A stretch of DNA of 26,575 bases from CAYRZF01 sp964428805 (lineage in GTDB: Bacteria > Methylomirabilota > Methylomirabilia > Rokubacteriales > CSP1-6). Both the position numbers and the translations under genes were made by a program. The stretch spans positions 1 to 26,575 of the forward strand of contig CAYRZF010000022.1 of NCBI GenBank assembly GCA_964428805.1, written 5' to 3'. Of the stretch, positions 17,003-23,544 are shown in pieces. The stretch's first letter is position 1. Each line of letters starts with the position of its first letter. A model generated the notes under the pieces. That model made no database searches. It saw only the letters and a program-made list of their open reading frames with translations, and was not told where the DNA came from.

Positions 17003-17971
17003 CTACTTCGGAGAAATCACGATCCCGTGAGGGTCGGACTCAGCGGTGAGTCCCACCTTGATCGTGTGGGTCTTGGTGTTCGTGGCCAGGTCGATCACGT
17101 CCACCGCGTGAGCGCGGCGGCTGGTCACCCAGAGCTCCTTCCCGTCGGGAGAGAGGTCAAGGATATCCGGGAGCTCTGAGACGGGAACCTTGGCCAGGAT
17201 TTTCCGGCTGGGAACGTCCAGCACCGCCACGAAGTGCTCCTTTCGGACGGAGACGTAGGCGCGCTTGCCGTCCTTGGAAAGCACGATGCCGTGCGTGTCA
17301 GCGCCGATTTTGATCTCAGAGACCACCTCGTCTTTCTTCGTATCGAGCACCGAGACGATATTGTCGCCCCCCTCGGTCACCCAAACCTCGCCGCCTCCAG
17401 GGGCGGTCACGGTCCCCATGGCGTCCTTGCCCGCGAAGAGCTTCTTGATCACCTCGCCCGACGCCGTGTCAATCACGTAGACGTCGCCAGAACCACCATT
17501 GGCGACGTAGGCCTTCTTCCCGTCCGGGGTGAAGGTGACCAGCATGGGCTTGCTTCCCGCCTTGATGGTGCGGACCACCTTCTGGCTGGCCAGGTCGATG
17601 ACCGACACGGTGTCGGCCTGGACGTTGGCCGTCCAGAGCTGCTTCTCGTCGGGGGTCAACGTGACCCCGTGGGTCCCCTTGTCGGCGGGGATCACGGCCA
17701 CTTCGGTCTTGGAGGCCGGATCGAAGACAGAGACCGAGCCGGACCCGACGTTGGCGGTGTAGAGCCACTTACCATCCTTGGTCAGGGCCGCGTTGTGGGG
17801 CTTGACTTGAGAGATCTTTACTGTCTCAATGACCGTTTTGGTCTTTCCGTCAATGATCGAGATGGAGTTCTCCCCCTGGTTCGTGACGTAGACCGTATAG
17901 GCCATTGCCGGCGTGACCACTGTCAGGGCGAGCAGGAAAGCGGTGAGAATAGAGAGAGAGCGTCGCAGCAT
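17003..17971 (-). CDS. Secreted seven-bladed YVTN beta-propeller protein
   Basis: A Sec signal (MLRRSLSILTAFLLALTVVTPAMA, split here only by function: basic start, hydrophobic core, AMA cleavage site) precedes seven repeats of about 42 residues. They begin YVTNQGENSISIID, LYTANVGSGSVSVFD, LWTANVQADTVSVID, AYVANGGSGDVYVID, VWVTEGGDNIVSVLD, AYVSVRKEHFVAVLD and LWVTSRRAHAVDVID. These form a YVTN-type propeller of about 322 aa in the periplasm. The frame is open upstream to 18478 but inside soxYZ; ATG 17971 has GGAGG 7 bases before it. It follows soxYZ by 26 bp and shares its promoter. Such propellers often bind partners or metals; no catalytic residue is evident, and the function is unknown. Confidence 0.88.
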   Translation of the reverse strand: MLRRSLSILTAFLLALTVVTPAMAYTVYVTNQGENSISIIDGKTKTVIETVKISQVKPHNAALTKDGKWLYTANVGSGSVSVFDPASKTEVAVIPADKGTHGVTLTPDEKQLWTANVQADTVSVIDLASQKVVRTIKAGSKPMLVTFTPDGKKAYVANGGSGDVYVIDTASGEVIKKLFAGKDAMGTVTAPGGGEVWVTEGGDNIVSVLDTKKDEVVSEIKIGADTHGIVLSKDGKRAYVSVRKEHFVAVLDVPSRKILAKVPVSELPDILDLSPDGKELWVTSRRAHAVDVIDLATNTKTHTIKVGLTAESDPHGIVISPK

Positions 17972-17997
17972 GGACTTTCCTCCATCACGCGGCCGAG

Positions 17998-18759
17998 CTA
18001 GGCCGCAGGTTGAATAGCTTGGGCAGCCTCCCAGCGCTGCCCCTGGTTGTTGATGAACACGACACGGAGCGTGACTCCCCCGCTGATCTTCAACGGGAAC
18101 CGGATCAGCGGGTTCGGGCTGACCGCGGAGGTCATCTGGAACTCGCTGATCTTCTCCGCATCGAGGAACACGAGCATCTGCTTGACGTAGAACTCGGGCA
18201 ACTCCCGGACGAACTTCCCGTCCTTGAAGGCCAGACCCGTGTAGGAGTTGTGGTCCAGCTTGGTCCGCACCTCTACCACCTCGCCGGCCCGGATGGAGCG
18301 CGGCAGCCGGATCATCGGGTTGCCGAGGCGCTCCCGCGCCGTCCGGTCCGGCGCCGTCGTACAGCCGCCCTCTGCGACGCGGATCTCTCGCGCACCCGTG
18401 AAGCGACCGTGGCGGGTGCACTCGCCTACGACCTTGACGACCCCGCCGATCCCCGAGCGGAAATGAAAAGCCACCCACGCCCGGCCGTTGGCCGGAGTGA
18501 AAAAGAATTTTCCCTTGTAGGCGACGGGGTCCGTTTCCAGGCTTACCTCGAGCGAGCGAATGAAGTGGTCGGACTCCATCGGATGATCCACGGAGATCTG
18601 GAGGGGAACGGCTACCGGATCCTCCGCCAGCACCGGGAGGTCAATCTGGGGTCGGTGGGCTCCATTTCCCTTTTCCTGCGCCCACGAGCCACGGGAAACC
18701 AGGGCCGGCCAGAGACCGGCGACGAGCGATCCGGCTAAGAACTTCCTTCGGTTCAGCAT
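17998..18759 (-). CDS. Fused SoxYZ-like sulfur carrier protein
   Basis: The protein (253 aa) begins with a Tat signal (LNRRKFLAGSLVAGL; cleavage near SWAQ), then a SoxY-like domain (about 35-135) and a SoxZ-like domain (about 146-250). In SoxY the sulfur substrate is carried on a Cys in a C-terminal GGC motif; here the equivalent is Cys133 in RVAEGGCTTAP, now internal because SoxZ is fused behind it. The SoxZ part has SAVSPNPLIRF, like the family's SANP segment. This architecture matches the SoxYZ-like carriers known near quinoprotein dehydrogenases, though none is seen here. I chose ATG 18759; an in-frame ATG at 18795 would lie upstream of the predicted transcription start. No soxA, soxX, soxB or soxCD lies in the window. 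Confidence 0.87.
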   Translation of the reverse strand: MLNRRKFLAGSLVAGLWPALVSRGSWAQEKGNGAHRPQIDLPVLAEDPVAVPLQISVDHPMESDHFIRSLEVSLETDPVAYKGKFFFTPANGRAWVAFHFRSGIGGVVKVVGECTRHGRFTGAREIRVAEGGCTTAPDRTARERLGNPMIRLPRSIRAGEVVEVRTKLDHNSYTGLAFKDGKFVRELPEFYVKQMLVFLDAEKISEFQMTSAVSPNPLIRFPLKISGGVTLRVVFINNQGQRWEAAQAIQPAA

Positions 18760-18765
18760 GTTTAC

Positions 18766-18783
18766 GTTTCCCGATCGGGAAAC
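18766..18783. promoter_or_regulatory. 18-bp perfect palindrome, likely operator of soxYZ
   Basis: GTTTCCCGATCGGGAAAC is a perfect 9+9 palindrome. It abuts the -10 box (18784-18789) and covers the expected start of transcription near 18777, a position where a bound dimeric regulator would block initiation. It ends 6 bases before the soxYZ ATG, so as RNA it could also hide the ribosome-binding region. I do not recognise the binding motif, and no regulator gene lies beside it. Confidence 0.72.
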
Positions 18784-18812
18784 ACTATAATGCACCCGAA
18801 CGATACTGTCAA
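18784..18812 (-). promoter_or_regulatory. sigma-70 promoter of the soxYZ-propeller operon
   Basis: On the minus strand the -35 box is TTGACA (18807-18812, perfect), the spacer is 17 bp, and the -10 box is TATAGT (18784-18789, five of six). The -35 box overlaps the moeA stop codon. This is one of the strongest promoter matches in the window, and the adjoining palindrome suggests a strong promoter held under control. Confidence 0.9.
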
Positions 18813-20035
18813 GCCCCGCCGTGCGGCGGCAGCGGCTTCAGGAGAATGACCGGGACCTCTCCTCCTTGGGGAATCGTGCTATCGGGTGGCACCACCGCCA
18901 GCCCGTCGGCGGCCACCATTGACGTGAGAATCGCTGATCCCTGACTCCCGGTGAGACGGACGCTGTAACCTCCGGCTTCGGCGGTCACCGTCACCCGGAG
19001 ATATCCCCGCCGGCGACCGGGGTTCGGGATCGGTGAGAGCGCCCGGGCGTGGAGCGTTGGGCGATGGAGGACCAGGTGTCCCGCCATCTTTCGGAGCGCC
19101 GGCCGGACGAAAAGTTCGAAGGTCACCATCGCCGACACAGGATTACCGGGGAGGCCAAAGATCGGGCGACCACCCACGGAGCCGAAGGTGATCGGTTTGC
19201 CGGGACGCATCGACACTTGCCAGAGATGCATCTCCGCCCCGAGGCGGCCCAGCGCGTCGCGCACCAGATCATAATCTCCCACCGAGACGCCTGCGGAGGA
19301 GATCAGCGCGTCTGCCGAGAGCCCCCAGCGAAGCCGCTCCTCGATGGCTTCCCGGCGGTCGGGCGCCACGCCGACGTTGACCGGTTCTCCGCCTGCCTCG
19401 AGCACCTGCGCCATCAGCGCATAGGTGTTTGAGTTCCGGATCTTTCCCGGTTCTATTTGCCCTCCGAGGTCCACCACTTCGTCCCCGGTCGAAAGGATCG
19501 CGACCCGTGGACGCCGAAAGACCAGCGCCCGTGACCAGCCCAGGGTGGCGAGCAGCCCGACTTCGGCCGGGCCGATGACCCGTCCGGCTTCGAGCGCGGT
19601 CTTCCCCGCCGGGATGTCCTCCCCCCGCGGCCGGACAAACTCGCCTGGACTGACTTGCCGCCGCACACGGATTCGACCGTCGAGAACGTCAACCTCTTCC
19701 TGGGGGACCACGCTGTCGGCCCCGTCGGGCAGCGGCGCCCCCGTGAAGATCCGATAGACCTGTCCCGCGGCGATTCGACCGGAAGCCGCCGCGCCCGCCG
19801 GGAGCGTTCCCGCGACGGAAAGTTCGGCCGGGCTGTCCAGGGTCGCCCTAAGGGTGTCGCGGGAGAGGAGCGCATAGCCGTCCATGGAGGAGTTCGGCCA
19901 CGGCGGGATATCGCCTGGAGCCACGATCGGCTCGGCCAGGACCCGGCCAAGGCACGCGAGGAGGTCCACACGCTCGGTACCGAGGCGATCGATGCGGGAG
20001 AGGACTTGTTCGAGAGCTTCCTCGACCGACAGCAC
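18809..20035 (-). CDS. moeA: Molybdopterin molybdotransferase MoeA
   Basis: The product (408 aa) would insert molybdate into adenylated molybdopterin, the last step of molybdenum cofactor assembly. Family motifs are NSSMDGYAL (48-55), LSTGDEV (181-187), SSAGVSVGDYD (246-256), MRPGKP (276-281) and GLPGNPVSAM (294-303). The GTG start at 20035 has AGGTG about 12 bases upstream, rather far. It is 47 bp downstream of actF in the same direction, so it may be the last gene of the alternative complex III operon. No other cofactor gene is in the window. Confidence 0.95.
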   Translation of the reverse strand: MLSVEEALEQVLSRIDRLGTERVDLLACLGRVLAEPIVAPGDIPPWPNSSMDGYALLSRDTLRATLDSPAELSVAGTLPAGAAASGRIAAGQVYRIFTGAPLPDGADSVVPQEEVDVLDGRIRVRRQVSPGEFVRPRGEDIPAGKTALEAGRVIGPAEVGLLATLGWSRALVFRRPRVAILSTGDEVVDLGGQIEPGKIRNSNTYALMAQVLEAGGEPVNVGVAPDRREAIEERLRWGLSADALISSAGVSVGDYDLVRDALGRLGAEMHLWQVSMRPGKPITFGSVGGRPIFGLPGNPVSAMVTFELFVRPALRKMAGHLVLHRPTLHARALSPIPNPGRRRGYLRVTVTAEAGGYSVRLTGSQGSAILTSMVAADGLAVVPPDSTIPQGGEVPVILLKPLPPHGGA

Positions 20036-20082
20036 GACTATATTTTACACCTGGGGCGGGCAACTCGCTCCCTCATCCGAGG

Positions 20083-21207
20083 TCAAACATTCGACCGGAG
20101 GCGGGCCAGGAAGCGGCGACGGCTCAGCACGAACAGGGAGAAGAAGCCCGCGGTGATCAGGATCTCGGTGAGGCCGGCGGGGAACGCGGCGGTTGCCGAG
20201 AGCGCCGGCACCACCAGCAGGATCCGTTCGAGGAAGATGGCGGCGAGACCCAGGAGCGAGATGAACACGAGGGGGGTGTGCTGCGCGGGAGGCTTACCGG
20301 TCAGCCGCTTCAGGAGATAAGCGAAGGGGAGCACCCATCCCGCCACCAGGACGACAAAGGCCACTACCCGCCAGGGATCGGTGAAGAACCGCCGCAGAAA
20401 GAACTTGGTTTCCACCGGGACATTTCCGTACCAGATCACCAGATACTGTGACCAGAAGAAGTACATCCAAAGCGTGCTGGTCGCGAGGATCAGCTTGGCG
20501 ACGTCCTGAACCGCTGAAGGGGGAACCGCGGCCAGCCCCGAAGCATTCGCCCTGACCGCGAGAATGGCTAGGAGGGCAAACCCGGCGTAGAGGGAGCTGA
20601 CTACGAAGTATCCGCCGAACAGGCCGCTATACCACGTGGGATCGAGCGACATGACGAGATCGAAGCCGAACAGCGAAAGGACGATGACATAAAGAAACAG
20701 CATGGCAACGGCCAGGGCCACGCGTCGCCGACCCTCCTGGCGCTCGGTCTTCGGATCCGCCGTTCCCTCCCGCAAGCCCGCCCTCACGAACGCGAGGGCT
20801 AGGCAATAAAGCGCCAGAACTCCGATCCCGATCCGTGAAGCCATGAAAGGCACGTTGAGCCAGACAGCCTTGATCGGCAGCGGGTTGGTGACCCAGGGGT
20901 AAAGGACCGCGCGCCCGGCAAAGAGGATGAGGAAAAGGACAAAGGACACCGGGAGGAAGCCTGCCGTGGTCAGCGCGATGCGCTTGACGCTCGGCGACCA
21001 CCGGGCCTCCATCAGCTCCATGATCCCGGCGATGGCGGGACCCGTCACCGCCAGCCCGGACCAGAAGAGGAGGTTGATCAGGTAGATCGCCCAGGTCCGT
21101 TGGGGGGAGTGCGTCATCCCGAGCAGAAATGCGAGTACCCCCAGCGCCGCAACCACCGTGAGGACCAGGCCGCCGCCTTTGAACGAAGCCTGCTGAATGC
21201 CGTTCAT
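20083..21207 (-). CDS. actF: Alternative complex III subunit ActF (NrfD-like membrane protein)
   Basis: This polytopic membrane protein (374 aa, about ten hydrophobic segments) belongs to the NrfD-like subunits of quinol:cytochrome c/electron-acceptor oxidoreductase. Segments such as WSGLAVTGPAIAGIMELMEARW, SLFGFDLVMSLDPTWYSGLFGGYF and WMYFFWSQYLVIWYGNVPVE are typical of ActF and differ from ActC. It starts with ATG overlapping the actE stop by 4 bp. It would form the second membrane module beside ActC. Confidence 0.9.
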   Translation of the reverse strand: MNGIQQASFKGGGLVLTVVAALGVLAFLLGMTHSPQRTWAIYLINLLFWSGLAVTGPAIAGIMELMEARWSPSVKRIALTTAGFLPVSFVLFLILFAGRAVLYPWVTNPLPIKAVWLNVPFMASRIGIGVLALYCLALAFVRAGLREGTADPKTERQEGRRRVALAVAMLFLYVIVLSLFGFDLVMSLDPTWYSGLFGGYFVVSSLYAGFALLAILAVRANASGLAAVPPSAVQDVAKLILATSTLWMYFFWSQYLVIWYGNVPVETKFFLRRFFTDPWRVVAFVVLVAGWVLPFAYLLKRLTGKPPAQHTPLVFISLLGLAAIFLERILLVVPALSATAAFPAGLTEILITAGFFSLFVLSRRRFLARLRSNV

Positions 21208-21707
21208 TTCTGGGCGATGCTCCTGAGATAGTTGACCACGTCCCAGCGCTCCTCAGGGTACAGGGCCTCTCCGTAGGCCGGCATCACGGCTCCACCGGTT
21301 CCGATGACGTGCTGAAAGTAGCCGTCGGTTCGTTGCTTCTGGAGCGAGGCATTCGTTAGGTCCGGAGGCGGGATGAACTTCGGCGACACCAAGCCGTCCC
21401 CTTTTCCTCCGGGCCCGTGGCAGGGTGTGCAGTAAATCGCGAAGAGGGCCTTGCCCGCGGCGATCGATTGGGGCGTGGCCTGGACGGGGTTCCGGCGCTT
21501 CGCCGCGGCATCACGCTCCTCGCGGGGCGGGGTCAGCTCTCCACCCGACCGGGGGAGCGTCCCGCTCGGCATCGTGAAAACCCGTTCGCCGGGAAGAATC
21601 TTCACGCTATCGGTCATGTTGTCAGTCCAGCGCAGGACAATGACGCCTCCCATCAATCCCCCCGCCGCGAGGATGAGCAGGAGCACCAGGCCGAAGAGGT
21701 ACTTCAC
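21204..21707 (-). CDS. actE: Alternative complex III subunit ActE (monohaem cytochrome c)
   Basis: The protein (167 aa) has one haem-binding motif CTPCH (Cys93, Cys96, His97) and a likely axial Met142 in VMPAYG. A hydrophobic N-terminal segment (residues 4-26) looks like an uncleaved membrane anchor; there is no lipobox cysteine, unlike lipid-anchored ActE reported elsewhere. I chose GTG 21707: AGGAGG lies 7 bases before it and it overlaps the actD stop by 4 bp (GTGA). An ATG at 21743 is in frame but adds a Gly-rich stretch inside actD. It would pass electrons toward the terminal oxidase side. Confidence 0.9.
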   Translation of the reverse strand: MKYLFGLVLLLILAAGGLMGGVIVLRWTDNMTDSVKILPGERVFTMPSGTLPRSGGELTPPREERDAAAKRRNPVQATPQSIAAGKALFAIYCTPCHGPGGKGDGLVSPKFIPPPDLTNASLQKQRTDGYFQHVIGTGGAVMPAYGEALYPEERWDVVNYLRSIAQK

Positions 21708-22210
21708 CTCCGTACCTCCTCCGCCCCCGCGTGCTGAAGGCATGTGCGGACGGCGTCAACCCGATCCGACGGACAGGTGACCGCGATTCCGAAGCGATCC
21801 ACCGTGAAGCGCGGGTCATAGGTGGGCGAGCGCCGAAACGACGGGAGCTTGCCCAGCACCAGGATCGCCAGCAGCGAAGACAGGCCCCCCAGGAGAATGG
21901 TCATCTCGAAGGCGATAATCACGAAGGGGGGGATTGAAACGATGGGCTTGCCGCCGGTGACCAGGCCCCACTTCAGCGAGGTCCAGATCGTGAGGGCGAA
22001 TCCCGTCACGGTCCCCGTGAGCCCGCCGATGAGCGTGAACAAGCGGACGGGGCTCACCGGTCGGCCTTCCTCCAACGCCGCCTCAATCTCTTCCACCGGG
22101 ACCGGCAAATACACGGAAAAGTCGGTGAACCCCCGAACCCGCAAGTCCCGGATCGCCCTGACGGTAGAATCCACGTGGGCAAAGATACCGAGGACGCAGG
22201 CTCCGGCCAT
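21704..22210 (-). CDS. actD: Alternative complex III subunit ActD (DUF3341)
   Basis: The protein (168 aa) shows an N-terminal small alpha/beta region (GIFAHVDSTVRAIRDLRVRGF, then SVYLPVPVEEIEAAL). Two membrane helices follow (about 54-75 and 92-116), linked by a short WGLVTGGKPIVSIPP loop, and then a C-terminal soluble part. This matches DUF3341/ActD. Its ATG overlaps the actC stop (TGATG). A structural role in the complex is known for the family; no cofactor is expected. Confidence 0.92.
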   Translation of the reverse strand: MAGACVLGIFAHVDSTVRAIRDLRVRGFTDFSVYLPVPVEEIEAALEEGRPVSPVRLFTLIGGLTGTVTGFALTIWTSLKWGLVTGGKPIVSIPPFVIIAFEMTILLGGLSSLLAILVLGKLPSFRRSPTYDPRFTVDRFGIAVTCPSDRVDAVRTCLQHAGAEEVRR

Positions 22211-23544
22211 CAGTGGTGAGTCTCCTTCATGGGATGGGGGAGGGTTTCTTTCACCTCGACAATCGAGACGGAGGGCATCACCTTGATGAACCCGAGGAAG
22301 AGGATGAAGAACCAGGCGAAGCTACCGATCACGATGAGGGTGTCGGTCACCGTTGGGTAGTAGATCCCCCAGGTGTAAGGGTAGAAGTCATGCCCGAGAC
22401 CGGCGACGATGATGTTGAAGCGCTCGAACCACATCCCGATCAAAACGAGAATCGACACGACGTACAGCGTTGGAGTGTGAGTCCGAGCGCGCCGGGAGAA
22501 AAGGACCAGGGGCGCCAGGCTGTTGCAGAAGTACTGGAGCCAAAACGCCCAGGCGTAGTTCTTCGTGGCCTTCCAGAAGAGCGAGGCCCGCTCGAAGTGA
22601 TCGCCGCTGTACCAGGCGGTAAACGCCTCACACGCGTAGAAGTAGGTGAGGATCAGGCTGGTCAGCAGGGTCAGCTTCGCCATGGCGTCGAGGTGTCTGT
22701 CTGTGATGTAGGGGTAAAGGTTGAACAGCCGCCGCATCGGGATGATCAGGACCAGGACCATGGCGAAGCCCGAAAAGATCGCGCCGTCCACGAAGAACGG
22801 GGCGAAAAGGGTCGAGTGCCACCCGGGGACGAGGGCCATCGCGAAGTCCCAGGAGACCACGCTGTGTACCGAAAGCACCAGGGGTGTGGCCAAGGCCGCC
22901 AGGAGCCCGTAGGCGCGCCGGTAGTGCCGCCACTGGCGATCTGTCCCCTCCCAGCCCAGGGCGAGAACCCCGTAGATCTTCCGCTTCCAGCCGGTCGAGG
23001 CGTCGCGTATTGCGGCAAGGTCTGGGAGCAACCCCACGGAGAAGAAGACCACGCTGATCGTCAGGTAGGTGGAGATGGCGAAAACGTCCCAGACCAGCGG
23101 CGATCGGAAGTTGGGCCAGAGGTAGCGCTGGTTCGGATAGGGCAAGAGCCAGTAGGCGAACCACATGCGGCCGGCGTGGATGAGGGGGAAGAGCCCGGCG
23201 GTCATGACCGCGAACACCGTCATCGCCTCGGCGCCGCGGTAAATGGAGGTGCGCCAGCGAGCCCGGAAGAGGTACAGGATTGCCGAGATGAGAGTCCCGG
23301 CGTGGCCGATGCCGATCCAGAAGACGAAGGACGTGATGTACATCGCCCAGTTCTGGGGCGTCCGCTTCCCCGCCGCCCCCATGCCGATGTAGATCTGCCA
23401 CGTCCAGGCCAGGATGCCGGCGGTCAGAATCAGGCCGACGATCGACATCCAGGCGAAGTAGGTTGGTGAGGGGGCCCCGAGTGTGCGGATGACGTCCCGG
23501 TTGACGTCGGCGTAGGTCGGCTGACGAACGGCCTCCTGGCTCAT
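22210..23544 (-). CDS. actC: Alternative complex III subunit ActC (NrfD-like quinol-binding protein)
   Basis: This large membrane protein (444 aa) of the NrfD/PsrC family is expected to hold the quinol site facing ActB. Characteristic blocks are FWIGIGHAGTLISAILYLFRARWR, FPLIHAGRMWFAYWLLPYPNQ, LWPNFRSPLVWDVFAISTY and FSVGLLPDLA. It starts with ATG overlapping the actB stop by 4 bp. Together with ActF it forms the two membrane modules that are proposed to conserve energy. Confidence 0.94.
   Translation of the reverse strand: MSQEAVRQPTYADVNRDVIRTLGAPSPTYFAWMSIVGLILTAGILAWTWQIYIGMGAAGKRTPQNWAMYITSFVFWIGIGHAGTLISAILYLFRARWRTSIYRGAEAMTVFAVMTAGLFPLIHAGRMWFAYWLLPYPNQRYLWPNFRSPLVWDVFAISTYLTISVVFFSVGLLPDLAAIRDASTGWKRKIYGVLALGWEGTDRQWRHYRRAYGLLAALATPLVLSVHSVVSWDFAMALVPGWHSTLFAPFFVDGAIFSGFAMVLVLIIPMRRLFNLYPYITDRHLDAMAKLTLLTSLILTYFYACEAFTAWYSGDHFERASLFWKATKNYAWAFWLQYFCNSLAPLVLFSRRARTHTPTLYVVSILVLIGMWFERFNIIVAGLGHDFYPYTWGIYYPTVTDTLIVIGSFAWFFILFLGFIKVMPSVSIVEVKETLPHPMKETHH

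Noticed and set aside
17972..18478. N-terminal extension of the propeller gene up to 18478
   Set aside because: It lies wholly inside soxYZ in another frame; ATG 17971 has a good ribosome-binding site and begins a signal peptide.
18760..18795. Longer soxYZ start at ATG 18795
   Set aside because: That ATG is upstream of the predicted transcription start, overlapping the -10 region, and adds residues before the Tat signal.
20036..20082. Possible separate promoter for moeA (TTGCCC ... TATAGT)
   Set aside because: Spacer is only 15 bp, the -35 is weak, and the transcript would be almost leaderless.
22213..23469. Long open frame on the plus strand opposite actC (418 codons)
   Set aside because: Its composition is that of a GC-rich antisense shadow, rich in Glu, Gly, Arg and His with no domain; actC on the other strand is a clear NrfD-family gene.
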